Source: an uncultured Paracoccaceae bacterium
GTDB lineage: Bacteria; Pseudomonadota; Alphaproteobacteria; Rhodobacterales; Rhodobacteraceae
DNA length: 64,000 nucleotides
Assembly (NCBI GenBank): GCA_947503925.1
Contig: CANNFQ010000007.1
Span: forward strand, 1-64,000
Direction of reading: 5' to 3'
The translations under genes were made by a program, and so were the position numbers. Positions 33,132-41,960 of this stretch are shown piece by piece (positions within the stretch are counted from its first letter, which is position 1; each line of letters starts with the position of its first letter). The notes below the pieces were generated by a model. It made no database searches and had not been told where the DNA came from. It saw only the letters and a program-made list of their open reading frames with translations.

Positions 33132-33433
33132 AGCGCCCTGAGCCCCTAAGGAGTTCGCGAAGGAGAAAAGCATGGAACGGAGACACTACGCCCCCAGAGT
33201 CTGAGAGCCCAAATGATCGTCATCGGTCTGGACAGTAATGAGACCAAGGCGCGTGCGTAGCCCAAAATGGCCACGGCCCGCGAGCCGATAAACAGGGCGG
33301 ATACATATCAGCGACTACCGCTAGCCACGCCAATATCTCACTTGCGAACAGCAGCCGATACATACATTGGGCTCATAGCAGTCATTTGGTTGCCAACCGT
33401 CGGAAGAGGGTTCGTGTTGTCTGGGGATTCCTC
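33132..33433. other. Non-coding stretch downstream of the IS110 remnant
   Basis: About 300 bp without a credible gene. It probably holds the 3' flank of the insertion sequence. A short GTCATCGGTCTGGAC segment near 33219 resembles the start of another IS110-type frame (VIGLD), which hints at a second fragment. I saw no clear inverted terminal repeat. Confidence 0.4.
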
Positions 33434-33760
33434 TCAACCCGCGTTTTGCCGTTCCAGATAGCTTCGCAGCTCTTCGGTTTCGTGCCGTGCCTCGCGTAGC
33501 CCGTCCATGGCGGCCCGCAGCTCTGCCTCGGTTTGGCTAAGCTGGTTGGTCATTTCGGCTTCGCGCTGTTGCAGATAGGTGATCGCCTGGTCGCGGGTTT
33601 CTTCGGCCTCGTGCAGCGCCTGGGCCATCTTGTCCAGCTCGCCCACCTCTGATTTCGTCACCCGGGTGAACCGGTTGACCAGCCAGCTGGCAAACCAGCC
33701 CAGAACAAATGCCACGAAAAGGATGACAGCAGTGGCGATAATGAATTCGGTTCTGTTCAC
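33434..33760 (-). CDS. Membrane-anchored coiled-coil protein
   Basis: A 108-residue protein with one N-terminal transmembrane helix (about residues 7-28, IIATAVILFVAFVLGWFASWL) and a charged coiled coil from about residue 38 to the end (ELDKMAQALHEAEETRD, REAEMTNQLSQTEAELRAAM). The function is unknown. It lies 13 bp downstream of the OmpA-family gene on the same strand and is probably co-transcribed, suggesting an envelope role. Confidence 0.75.
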   Translation of the reverse strand: MNRTEFIIATAVILFVAFVLGWFASWLVNRFTRVTKSEVGELDKMAQALHEAEETRDQAITYLQQREAEMTNQLSQTEAELRAAMDGLREARHETEELRSYLERQNAG

Positions 33761-33773
33761 GTCCTGGCCTTAT

Positions 33774-35699
33774 CTATTCGTTGGCGCCGTTGCTGTCGTC
33801 GTCATCGGTCGCTGCGTCCTCTTGGGCCGCTTCATCTTCTATCGCTTCTTCGGCCAGCGCGTCCAGCGTGCTGGTTTCTTCGGTTGTTGCTTCGGGCACG
33901 ATCAGGCTGAATTCGATCCGGCGGTTGGCTTCGCGCCCGGCCTCTGTGTCATTGTCAGCAATTGGGTCTGCTTCGCCAAAGCCGATGGCCCTGAAAGTGC
34001 CGACGGGGACCCGCCGCGCGCGCAGGGCGGTCAGCACTGATTCTGCACGTTGTTGTGACAGGTTCAGGTTCATTTCCTCGCGCCCCTGACTGTCGGTATA
34101 GCCCGCCACCTGTATCCGCAAATCGCCGCAGCGCTTGAGGATTTCGGCGATATCATCAACCACAGCCAACGCATTGGCCGAGATATCGGCAGAGCTGGGG
34201 TCGAACGTAATCTTGCGGTTTTCCGTCACGATCTTGATCTGATCAACACATTCTTCGGGCGTTGGCAGCCCGGCGATCGGGTCAAGCTGTTCGACATAGG
34301 TCACATCGATTTCAAAAATCGCGTTTTGCCCCAACTTATCGATCAAGAGGCGCGAAATGGCTGCTGACGCATCCTGATTGCCAGTATTACCCCTGATCTG
34401 GATGGTGTCGGGTTCTACCACAACGGCCCCGTTTGAAAGTTCTGACAGCGCCTCGATCCCGGCAAGGACCCGTACGGACCATCCTGCGGGCAACCCTTCG
34501 GCAATGCGCGTGCCCATGGTGATCTGGTCTTCACTGAATTTGGCGGTGGCGTAGTTTTTGGCGACTGTGTTGGTCACGTCATCCGGCACGCGCCCCCGCA
34601 GCTGAACCTGGCCTTCGGGGCTGAGTGTGGCGGTGAATTGCGGTGGCCCTTCGGTCGATACCTGCTGCGCAACGGGCAGTTCGGAAGACAGCGCGAAGGC
34701 ATCGGGCAGGGCATTTTCAAGTTCCCCGACCACATTGTCAAAGGTCCCCTGACCGGTGCCAAGCGGCGCAATCAATGTCACATCTGTATCGGACACCGTG
34801 ACCGTGCCGCCCCCCAACTCGCCAATCGCCGCAATGGAAAGGCTGACCGCCTCTGCCCAGCTGCGTGAAGGCGCGCCGAGGGCCAGCGTGCAATTGGCGC
34901 GGTCGCGAAACCCGGCCTCTGATGCCGCGGCAAAGATCATTTGCATGGCTTCTTCGGTATCGGCCGCACATGCATCGAAATGCGGTCCGGCATCATCAAT
35001 TACAAACCGCGTCGTGAAGGGCGAGATGACGGGCCGTGGCGCACTGATATTGATCGCCCTGCGCACGCCTGCGGGCGGGTTGCGTGTGAGAGCAGTTTCG
35101 AGGCGCCGTTTTTCTTCGGGGCTGTCTGAAATCGCCTCGACCGCGACGCGCTGCGCATAAACAGAAATCTTGGACCGAGGCAGCAATTCGAGCGCGCGTA
35201 GTGAATAGTTCAGCGCGTTGTCCCAGGTTTCGGGTTCGGGGTAATCGCCCACCTCAAGCAGGTCGGTGACAGGCAGTCCATCGGCGATATCAGCGATCCG
35301 GTCTGTCAGCCTTTCACGGTCGGTTGCCGCCGGGATCAGTCCAATCAGCGATACTCCGCGGTCATTCCGCAGGATTTCGATAGCAAATTCAGGTGGGGCC
35401 AGCACTTCCGAATCGGCGACGGACAGATTGTCGATCACCCGGCTTGCATCCACCATTTCCCCTGCCGCTGAGATCGCGCGGAAGCGCACGGCTTCTGTCG
35501 GGGCTTCCCCTTCGAGGATGATCTGAAGCCCATCGCCAAGCACAGATGCCCATTCATACCCCTTATCCAACAGGGTTTCTTGCACTGCGATCACTGATCT
35601 TTCTTCGACCACCGCAACGGTCGTTCGGGCCGCCGCGAAGGACCCGATTGCGGCGACGCCAAAGGCCACAAGGCGTATTAAAAGAGCAGAAAGGCGCAT
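33774..35699 (-). CDS. OmpA family protein with BON-like repeats
   Basis: A 641-residue envelope protein. The N-terminal signal or anchor (MRLSALLIRLVAFGVAAIGS) is followed by several BON-like alpha/beta segments (for example around GVSLIGLIPAATDRERL and EGQVRLRGRVPDD-type GQVQLRGRV). The C-terminal OmpA domain (about 500-610) has TFDPSSADIS, VAGYTDSQGREEMNLNLSQQRAESV and the peptidoglycan-binding NRRIEF. A terminal acidic tail (EDEAAQEDAATDDDDS) is unusual. I chose the ATG opening the signal; a TTG directly after the ubiA stop is the longer option. It probably links the outer membrane or periplasm to murein. Confidence 0.87.
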   Translation of the reverse strand: MRLSALLIRLVAFGVAAIGSFAAARTTVAVVEERSVIAVQETLLDKGYEWASVLGDGLQIILEGEAPTEAVRFRAISAAGEMVDASRVIDNLSVADSEVLAPPEFAIEILRNDRGVSLIGLIPAATDRERLTDRIADIADGLPVTDLLEVGDYPEPETWDNALNYSLRALELLPRSKISVYAQRVAVEAISDSPEEKRRLETALTRNPPAGVRRAINISAPRPVISPFTTRFVIDDAGPHFDACAADTEEAMQMIFAAASEAGFRDRANCTLALGAPSRSWAEAVSLSIAAIGELGGGTVTVSDTDVTLIAPLGTGQGTFDNVVGELENALPDAFALSSELPVAQQVSTEGPPQFTATLSPEGQVQLRGRVPDDVTNTVAKNYATAKFSEDQITMGTRIAEGLPAGWSVRVLAGIEALSELSNGAVVVEPDTIQIRGNTGNQDASAAISRLLIDKLGQNAIFEIDVTYVEQLDPIAGLPTPEECVDQIKIVTENRKITFDPSSADISANALAVVDDIAEILKRCGDLRIQVAGYTDSQGREEMNLNLSQQRAESVLTALRARRVPVGTFRAIGFGEADPIADNDTEAGREANRRIEFSLIVPEATTEETSTLDALAEEAIEDEAAQEDAATDDDDSNGANE

Positions 35700-35753
35700 C
35701 ACATACCGTCCATTAGCTGACGCCTGCATAGGCTGCTGTTTGGCGGGGTTCAA

Positions 35754-36719
35754 TCATACCAAATAGGCAATGGCAAAAAATGGCAGGGGAAGGGCGCCTG
35801 CATTTCGATTTGATTGAAAGAGCTTGAGCAGAAGCGCGTTATCGGTCGCATCGAAACGCGCCAGTTGCCATGTCATATGCCAACCCATCGCCCATGGTCC
35901 GCCCAATGCGATGACCAGCGACAAGATGGATCGGTCATGGCATGCCAGCACCACGCCGGCGCCGATCAGGATTACACTGATTGTCAGGAACATCCGCAAC
36001 CACTTTCGCGAATTGTCCCCGAACAGTCTTGCCGTGGACTTCACCCCGATCAGGGCGTCATCCTCTGCGTCCTGATGGGCATAAATTGTGTCATAGAACA
36101 GGGTCCACGCAATCCCCCCAAGATAAAGCAGCAAAGGTGCCGGCCCAACCCCGTTGGTATGCGCTGCCCAAGCCAGTAGCGCCCCCCAGTTGAACGCCAA
36201 CCCCAGAAAGACCTGCGGCCACCATGTGAACCGCTTTGCAAACGGATAGATCGCCACCGGTGCCAGCGCGATGATCCCCAGCCAGATCGCCGTTTGATAG
36301 AAGGAAATCAGGATAAAGAATGCCAGCACCGCCTGCGCGACCATCCAGATCACAGCACCACCCACGGTCACTTGCCCCGACGGGATCGGCCGTGATCGTG
36401 TGCGCGCGACAGAGCCGTCGATATGCCGGTCGGTGATGTCATTCCATGTGCAGCCTGCCCCCCGCATCAGGAACGCCCCGATGGCGCATCCGCAGATCGT
36501 CCACAGGTCATGCTGGCTACTGGAATCAGTCGCCAGAATAGCCAGGGCCAGCCCCCAGAGGCAGGGCAGATACAAAAGCCATGTTCCAATTGGCCGATCC
36601 GCACGGCTGAGCCGCAGATAAGGTCGTGTAATTGCGGGTGCGAACCTGTCTACCCAGTTGTCTTTCACCGCGTCTGCGACCTGGCCTGTTGGCTCTGGTG
36701 TCTGGGGTGTGTCGGTCAT
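35754..36719 (-). CDS. ubiA: 4-hydroxybenzoate polyprenyltransferase
   Basis: A 321-residue integral membrane enzyme that attaches the polyprenyl chain to 4-hydroxybenzoate in ubiquinone synthesis. About eight helices are predicted. The first Asp-rich motif is NDITDRHIDGSVARTRSRPI and the second is DTIYAHQDAEDDALIG. GAGGCGG precedes the chosen ATG, which is back to back with the divergent rsmE. Longer readings cross into rsmE and are rejected. Confidence 0.93.
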   Translation of the reverse strand: MTDTPQTPEPTGQVADAVKDNWVDRFAPAITRPYLRLSRADRPIGTWLLYLPCLWGLALAILATDSSSQHDLWTICGCAIGAFLMRGAGCTWNDITDRHIDGSVARTRSRPIPSGQVTVGGAVIWMVAQAVLAFFILISFYQTAIWLGIIALAPVAIYPFAKRFTWWPQVFLGLAFNWGALLAWAAHTNGVGPAPLLLYLGGIAWTLFYDTIYAHQDAEDDALIGVKSTARLFGDNSRKWLRMFLTISVILIGAGVVLACHDRSILSLVIALGGPWAMGWHMTWQLARFDATDNALLLKLFQSNRNAGALPLPFFAIAYLV

Positions 36720-36731
36720 ATGGTCCGCCTC

Positions 36732-37454
36732 ATGGCAAGCAAAGTGCGTCTTTTTGTAGATCAGCCTTTGGGTAAAGGGCAATCAGTTCTGCTGAACCGA
36801 GAGCAGGCGCATTACCTGTTTGGTGTCATGCGTCTGGCCCTGGGCACTGTTTTGTCCTTGATCAACAGCCGTGATGGCGAATGGGATGCCGAGGTCGCCG
36901 AAGCTGGCAAGAAGGCCGGTGTGCTGATCTGTCGCGCGCAGACCCGTCCGTTGCAGATGCCCCCTGACTTATGGCTGCTCTTTGCCCCTATTCGCAAGGA
37001 ACGTACCGCATTCATTGTTGAAAAAGCGGTTGAGATGGGGACGGCCCGGATTTGCCCTGTGCAGACTGCCTATACCCAGAACGCTGACCGGTTGCGCGTC
37101 GATAAGTTGCGCACCCATGCCGTTGAGGCGGCAGAGCAATGTGGCGGTACGTTTGTGCCCCCTTTGGATGATCTGGCCAAACTGGATCGCGTTCTGGCTG
37201 ATTGGCCAGCGGATCGCCAATTGATGTTTTGTGATGAAGCTTTGCTGGGCGCACCCTTGACCTTACCCGATCTGCCCGGCCCATGGGCGGTACTTATAGG
37301 CCCCGAAGGTGGGTTTTCAGATGCTGAAAGGGCGCAGCTGCGCGCCTTGCCCTTTGCACATCCTGTCAGCCTTGGTCCGCGCATCCTGCGCGCTGATACA
37401 GCCGCCGTCGCCGCCTTGACCCTATGGCAGCAGGCGTTGGGGGATTGGGCATGA
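36732..37454 (+). CDS. rsmE: 16S rRNA (uracil-1498-N3)-methyltransferase
   Basis: A 240-residue SPOUT-class methyltransferase. The N-terminal PUA-like part starts KVRLFVDQPL; the SAM-binding knot includes LIGPEGGFSDAE and LGPRILRADTAAVAAL at the end, which is diagnostic. ATG codons are at 36720 and 36732; the latter gives the usual family start. No ribosome-binding site is visible and the divergent ubiA ATG is only 12 bp away, so the mRNA may be leaderless or start inside ubiA. The stop overlaps the GNAT gene by 4 bp. Confidence 0.93.
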   Translation: MASKVRLFVDQPLGKGQSVLLNREQAHYLFGVMRLALGTVLSLINSRDGEWDAEVAEAGKKAGVLICRAQTRPLQMPPDLWLLFAPIRKERTAFIVEKAVEMGTARICPVQTAYTQNADRLRVDKLRTHAVEAAEQCGGTFVPPLDDLAKLDRVLADWPADRQLMFCDEALLGAPLTLPDLPGPWAVLIGPEGGFSDAERAQLRALPFAHPVSLGPRILRADTAAVAALTLWQQALGDWA

Positions 37455-38293
37455 TCCACGCCACTGCGGCTGACCGCCCAAGGATCGAGGCGTTTCTGGC
37501 CCAGCATGCCGAACGGGCGATGTTCCCGCTCAGCAATTTGCGCCGTCATGGCATGGATGGTGGTCATGAATACGCGGTGCAGTTCTGGTACGCGGAAGCC
37601 AGTGATCAGATCACCGATGTGATGACGCTGACCGATGGGGGCATGGCATTGCCTTTCCTGCCATCCGGTGATTTTGCTGCTGCGGTTGATGTGATCACAG
37701 GCCGTTCGTTGACCGGTATGGCCGGGCCACTTGCCGATGTGCGCGGGGTTGAAAGGTTGGGATACGCAACCTGCCCGCGCAGTTTTGATCACAATGAACC
37801 GCATTTCCTTCTGCATCTGTCCGATTTGGTGATCCCTGCGGGTGTTGGCGTTTTACGACCTTTGGCGGATGCGTCGCCTGATGTCATCAAAGGCTGGATT
37901 ACCGATTATGACACCAACACGTTGAATGCGCCCCTGGAACGCGCGGTGATCGAGGCAGAGCGCGCTTATGGTCATTACCTGTCCAGCGGCAGCCACAAGG
38001 TGCTTATGGATGGTGATACCCCACTGTCGATGACCGGGTTTAATGCCCAAATGCCCGATATCGTTCAGTTGGGTGGCGTTTATACCCCGCAAGAGCTGCG
38101 CGGGCGGGGCTTTGCCCGTCGTGCGGTTGCCCTGCATCTGGCAGAGGTTGCCGCCCTTGGCGTCACCCGTGCCACCCTGTTTTCGGCCAGCGACATGGCC
38201 GCCCGCGCCTATCGTGCGGTTGGATTTGAACGCATTGGTGAATGGTCACTGATCCTGTTTGACGGCCCCCAGCAGCGCTACCATCCGTCATGA
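37451..38293 (+). CDS. GNAT family N-acetyltransferase, first tandem copy
   Basis: A 280-residue protein with a divergent N-terminal half (RIEAFLAQHAERAMFPLSNL, HGMDGGHEYAVQFW) and a C-terminal GNAT core. The acetyl-CoA loop is in VYTPQELRGRGFARRAVALHL, followed by SASDMAARAYRAVGFERIGEW. The substrate is unknown. It is translationally coupled to rsmE and to the second copy that follows, which shows the same domain order and many identical motifs, so the two arose by duplication. Confidence 0.85.
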   Translation: MIHATAADRPRIEAFLAQHAERAMFPLSNLRRHGMDGGHEYAVQFWYAEASDQITDVMTLTDGGMALPFLPSGDFAAAVDVITGRSLTGMAGPLADVRGVERLGYATCPRSFDHNEPHFLLHLSDLVIPAGVGVLRPLADASPDVIKGWITDYDTNTLNAPLERAVIEAERAYGHYLSSGSHKVLMDGDTPLSMTGFNAQMPDIVQLGGVYTPQELRGRGFARRAVALHLAEVAALGVTRATLFSASDMAARAYRAVGFERIGEWSLILFDGPQQRYHPS

Positions 38294-39129
38294 TCCGGGC
38301 TACCAAAGCGGACCGTCCGGCGATCGAGGCGTTTTTGCGCGCCCATATCGCCACGTCGATGTTTCCCCTGACCAACCTGATCAATCACGGCATGGATGGG
38401 GGCCATCCGCGTGCTGTGCATTTCTGGTTGCGCTGGCAGGCCGGGCAGATCACCGATCTTGTGACCGTCACCGAAGAGGGCATGTTGTTTCCGCAATGTC
38501 CAACCGGCCTGTGGGGTGACGTGGCGGTGGTCCTGGCGGATCAGGGCGTAAAGGGGGTGTTGGGCGAGGCCGGGCAGGTGGCCGCCTTGCGGGCCGCACT
38601 GGGTGTCATTGCGCCTGCGCCGCTGGACACCGCAGAGCCGCTTTACGAAATGCCACTGGCGGATTTGCAGATGCCGCAGACGGACGGGTTTGTCCTGCGC
38701 CCGCTGGTAGAAGCCCCGCGCGCGCTGATGGAAGAGTGGCGCGCCGCCTATTGTGTTGAGTCCCTTGCGGTCCCAAATGAAGGGGCAATGGAACAGGCCA
38801 CCAAAGATATCAGCACCTATCTGGAACAGGACAGTCACCGGGTCTTGTTGCAAGATGGGGTTCCGGTTGCGATGACTGGTTTTAATGCGGCCCTGCCGGA
38901 CGTTGTGCAAATTGGCGGCGTCTACACCCCGCCCGCGTTGCGCAGTCATGGCTATGCCCGCACCGCGCTTGCCCTGCATCTGGTCGAGGCGCAAGCGCAC
39001 GGCGTTGCCAAAGCGGTGCTGTTTGCGGCCAACCCGGCTGCATCGCGCGCCTATGAGGCGTTGGGCTTTCGCCAGATCGGAGCATACTCAATTGTGGCTT
39101 ATGATGATCCGCAGGTGATCCGTGGCTGA
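38290..39129 (+). CDS. GNAT family N-acetyltransferase, second tandem copy
   Basis: A 279-residue paralogue of the preceding protein: AIEAFLRAHIATSMFPLTNL, HGMDGGHPRAVHFW, VYTPPALRSHGYARTALALHL and NPAASRAYEALGFRQIG line up position by position. The acetyl-CoA loop keeps only part of the R-G-x-G-x-A pattern (R-S-H-G-Y-A). The N-terminal parts differ most, suggesting different substrates. It overlaps neighbours on both sides in one short operon with rsmE and the small membrane protein. Confidence 0.85.
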   Translation: MIRATKADRPAIEAFLRAHIATSMFPLTNLINHGMDGGHPRAVHFWLRWQAGQITDLVTVTEEGMLFPQCPTGLWGDVAVVLADQGVKGVLGEAGQVAALRAALGVIAPAPLDTAEPLYEMPLADLQMPQTDGFVLRPLVEAPRALMEEWRAAYCVESLAVPNEGAMEQATKDISTYLEQDSHRVLLQDGVPVAMTGFNAALPDVVQIGGVYTPPALRSHGYARTALALHLVEAQAHGVAKAVLFAANPAASRAYEALGFRQIGAYSIVAYDDPQVIRG

Positions 39130-39640
39130 GTTTTTGCGCCCCGAAATCCGCCAGTTCCTGTTGCGCTGGCGCGAGGTGTTGCTGGCCGGTGTTGTCGGTC
39201 TGCTGGGGGTCTGGTGGGGGTTAACCGGGCTTGGCATCAATTTCTGGCTGGGTGTTGTGATGATTGCCGTGGCTGGTGGCTGGGGTTTTGCCGCTGTGCA
39301 GCGCGTGCGCTTTGCCCAAGGGGGCGATGGTCCTGGTGTCGTGCAGGTTCGCGAACGGCGGTTGGGCTATTTTGGCCCCTTGGACGGCGGTGTCATGGAT
39401 ATTGCCGATATGAACCAGCTGGAACTGGACCCCGCCACATATCCCACCCCCAGCTGGATCCTGACCGGCATGGGCGGCCAACGCGTGGCTATTCCGATCA
39501 ACGCTGTCGGGTCGGATGATTTATTCGACGTCTTTGCCGCATTGCCGGGAATTGAAACCTCTGCGGTATTGGATGTGCTGTCACACACACCAGATGCGCG
39601 CGTAACAATATGGTCCCGGACCCGCCCGCTCTTGCATTGA
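39122..39640 (+). CDS. Conserved membrane protein of unknown function
   Basis: A 172-residue protein with two N-terminal transmembrane helices (about residues 18-36, VLLAGVVGLLGVWWGLTGLG, and 40-58) and a soluble C-terminal domain (QVRERRLGYFGPLDGGVMDI, WILTGMGGQRVAIPINAVGS). It begins at GTG overlapping the GNAT gene by 8 bp. I recognise it only as a type found in Rhodobacteraceae next to gshA; no function can be assigned. Confidence 0.72.
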   Translation: MAEFLRPEIRQFLLRWREVLLAGVVGLLGVWWGLTGLGINFWLGVVMIAVAGGWGFAAVQRVRFAQGGDGPGVVQVRERRLGYFGPLDGGVMDIADMNQLELDPATYPTPSWILTGMGGQRVAIPINAVGSDDLFDVFAALPGIETSAVLDVLSHTPDARVTIWSRTRPLLH

Positions 39641-39700
39641 CAGCGGGTTTGGTTCACGTCACCGATAAAGACCTAGTTGTCGCGAAACGGAGCATCGCCC

Positions 39701-41071
39701 ATGTCTGTCCCTCAATCCGGCGGTGGCCTGATCGAAAACCACGCACAATTGGCGGAATTTTTAGCCAAGGGCTGCAAGCCCCGTGATCAGTGGCGCATTG
39801 GCACAGAGCATGAAAAATTCGGCTATTGTCAGGATACGTTGAAGCCATTGCCCTATCAGGGTGAGCGGTCGATCCGCGCCGTGCTGGAAGGCTTGCAGCA
39901 TCGGTTTCAGTGGGACCCTGTTTTTGAGGATGGCAAGATCATTGGCCTGACCAAGGATGGTGCCAACGTCAGCCTTGAACCCGGCGGCGCGTTAGAGCTG
40001 TCAGGCGCCCCGCTGGAGACAATTCACCAGACCTGTGATGAGGTGAATGTGCATCTGGCCGAGGTCAAATCAGTCTCTGACGAGATTGGGGTCAAATTCA
40101 TCGGTCTGGGCGCTGCCCCTGAATGGACCCATGACCAGATGCCGTTGATGCCCAAGGGCCGCTACAAGCTGATGAACGACTATATGCAAAAGGTCGGCAC
40201 CCATGGCACCCAGATGATGCGCCGCACTTGTACTGTGCAGGTCAATCTGGATTTCGCGTCAGAGGCTGACATGGTTCAGAAAATGCGCGTGGCACTGGCG
40301 TTGCAGCCAGTGGCGACGGCCCTGTTCGCCAACTCGCCGTTCTTTGAGGGCAAACCCAACGGCCATAAATCCTGGCGCAGCCGGATCTGGCGCAGTCTGG
40401 ATGATGACCGTACCGGCATGCTGCCTTTCGTGTTCGAAGAGGGGATGGGCTTTGAACGCTGGGCCGAATGGGTCTTGGATGTGCCGATGTATTTTGTCTA
40501 TCGCGACGGTAAATATATCGACGCGCTGGGCATGTCGTTCCGCGATTTCCTGAAAGGTGAATTGCCCGCCTTGCCCGGTGAAAAGCCGACCCTGTCTGAC
40601 TGGGCGGATCATCTGACGACGGTGTTCCCCGAAGCGCGGGTCAAGCAATATATCGAAATGCGTGGTGCGGATGGCGGGCCCTGGCGGCGCCTTTGCGCCT
40701 TGCCAGCATTCTGGGTTGGGTTGATGTATGATCAATCAGCCCTCGATGCGGCTTGGGACCTGTGCAAGGGCTGGTCTGCTGAACAGCGCGAGGCCTTGCG
40801 CGTGGGCGCGTCCGTTGATGGGTTGCAGGCGCAGGTGGACGGGATCAGCATGCATGATCTGGCCCGCGAGGTTGTCGCCATTTCCGAGGCTGGGCTGAAG
40901 TCCCGCGCGATGCCCGGTGCCGGTGGCATGGTGCCTGATGAGACTCATTTCCTGAATGCGTTGAAGGAAACCATTGAGACGGGCAAAACCCCGGCTGATG
41001 AATTGCTGGATCACTACCACGGTGATTGGGATGGCGATCTGAAACGGATTTACGCGGAATATAGTTATTGA
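39701..41071 (+). CDS. gshA: Glutamate-cysteine ligase (plant/alphaproteobacterial type)
   Basis: A 456-residue ATP-dependent enzyme that joins glutamate and cysteine in the first step of glutathione synthesis. Visible motifs are RIGTEHEKFGY, SLEPGGALELSGAP, MRRTCTVQVNLDF and SWRSRIWRSLDDDRTGM, all typical of the class related to plant GSH1. The ATG has GGAG eight bases upstream; an earlier start eight codons before is less likely. Glutathione also serves the formaldehyde dehydrogenase at the left edge. A strong terminator follows. Confidence 0.95.
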   Translation: MSVPQSGGGLIENHAQLAEFLAKGCKPRDQWRIGTEHEKFGYCQDTLKPLPYQGERSIRAVLEGLQHRFQWDPVFEDGKIIGLTKDGANVSLEPGGALELSGAPLETIHQTCDEVNVHLAEVKSVSDEIGVKFIGLGAAPEWTHDQMPLMPKGRYKLMNDYMQKVGTHGTQMMRRTCTVQVNLDFASEADMVQKMRVALALQPVATALFANSPFFEGKPNGHKSWRSRIWRSLDDDRTGMLPFVFEEGMGFERWAEWVLDVPMYFVYRDGKYIDALGMSFRDFLKGELPALPGEKPTLSDWADHLTTVFPEARVKQYIEMRGADGGPWRRLCALPAFWVGLMYDQSALDAAWDLCKGWSAEQREALRVGASVDGLQAQVDGISMHDLAREVVAISEAGLKSRAMPGAGGMVPDETHFLNALKETIETGKTPADELLDHYHGDWDGDLKRIYAEYSY

Positions 41072-41075
41072 TGTG

Positions 41076-41106
41076 TTGTATCCCGGGGCAAGGCCCCGGG
41101 ATACAA
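41076..41106. terminator. Bidirectional-type terminator after gshA
   Basis: A perfect 14-bp stem (TTGTATCCCGGGGC and complement) with a 3-nt loop, followed by GCTTTT. It lies between gshA and the convergent small membrane-protein gene. Confidence 0.8.
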
Positions 41107-41110
41107 GCTT

Positions 41111-41455
41111 TTAGGCAGCGGCTTGCTGTTTGGCGGCTTGGGCCACCACGTCGCGCAGCGTTGCGATCGCGTGGCTGAACCCCAGACCAAGGCATAGGAT
41201 CGACAGACCCAAGGCGGCCATGATGCCTTCGGGTGCCAGATCAGGCAGTGTGACGAATACCCCGGCTGCGATGATCAACACCCCGCCGCCACCGATAGCG
41301 ACGAAGCCGGTGACGATTGTCAGCGACCCTGCGCGGGCGGCCCGGCCAGTGACAGGGCAGTCGGCCAGCGCTTCACCGATCTTGAAGATCATGAAGGACA
41401 ACGCGCCAAGCGCGCAGCCGGCGAGGATGAAGTAGATTGGAAAGATGAGTAACAT
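41111..41455 (-). CDS. Small membrane protein, GbsR-linked
   Basis: A 114-residue protein with three to four predicted helices (MLLIFPIYFILAGCALGAL; TIVTGFVAIGGGGVLIIAAGV; IMAALGLSILCLGLGFS) and an Ala/Gln-rich tail. AGGAC lies just upstream of the ATG. It is 13 bp downstream of another membrane-protein gene and probably in one operon with it and the GbsR-type regulator. No family is recognised. Confidence 0.7.
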   Translation of the reverse strand: MLLIFPIYFILAGCALGALSFMIFKIGEALADCPVTGRAARAGSLTIVTGFVAIGGGGVLIIAAGVFVTLPDLAPEGIMAALGLSILCLGLGFSHAIATLRDVVAQAAKQQAAA

Positions 41456-41468
41456 CTGATGTCCTTTC

Positions 41469-41936
41469 CTAGGTTTGCAGAATACGAATGTTTGGGTGGA
41501 AGGCGGCGTAGAGCCAGCCGAAGGTTCCGGCGTAAAGCGGGGCAAAGATCATCCCGAAACAGCCAAATATGAGTATGGCACTGGTTTCATCGACACCTAT
41601 GACTGGTGGCAGGACGATCATACTGACAACGATCATGGCGGCGTTTCCGCAAAAACCGAGCCAAGCATATTCACCAAACCGCGGTTTGATCCGCCCGACC
41701 GCCCAAATCAGTGTTGGAGTGCCGATCACCAGATAGGGGATGATCCCCATCGGAAGTGCGAAGAACCCGATTGTCGTCCAGAAGCTGAGCGCGGTAACTA
41801 TCAACGGTGCGCAAATCAGTGCGAATATGAAAGCCGTGGGATTGACCGAATAACGCGTATTGGGCGGATCCTTGGGTGGTTTCCCTGGCTTCTCGGTAAT
41901 CCAAGGTGCCTTGTGATGTTCTGATATTTCTGTCAT
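41469..41936 (-). CDS. Membrane protein with GbsR-operator at its start codon
   Basis: A 155-residue protein. After a polar, Pro/Lys-rich N-terminus (about residues 1-30) it has four predicted transmembrane helices (AFIFALICAPLIVTALSFW, FFALPMGIIPYLVIGTPTLI, AAMIVVSMIVLPPVIGV, ILIFGCFGMIFAPLYAGTF). GGAG precedes the ATG. The start codon lies inside an 18-bp inverted repeat identical in arms to one upstream of the regulator gene next to it. Function unknown. Confidence 0.72.
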   Translation of the reverse strand: MTEISEHHKAPWITEKPGKPPKDPPNTRYSVNPTAFIFALICAPLIVTALSFWTTIGFFALPMGIIPYLVIGTPTLIWAVGRIKPRFGEYAWLGFCGNAAMIVVSMIVLPPVIGVDETSAILIFGCFGMIFAPLYAGTFGWLYAAFHPNIRILQT

Positions 41937-41944
41937 TTCAGAAA
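41926..41944. promoter_or_regulatory. Candidate GbsR operator, copy 1
   Basis: TTTCTG-TCATTT-CAGAAA (core 41927-41944) covers the ATG of the membrane-protein gene. Arms and spacing equal those of copy 2 at 42502-42521, and 4 of 6 spacer bases agree. A further TTCTG half-site lies directly beside it. Confidence 0.6.
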
Positions 41945-41960
41945 CTCCGTAGTAAAAAAA

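Noticed and set aside
33219-33433. Second IS110-type transposase fragment
   Set aside because: Only a few codons (VIGLD-like) resemble the family and the frame closes at once; too short to call.
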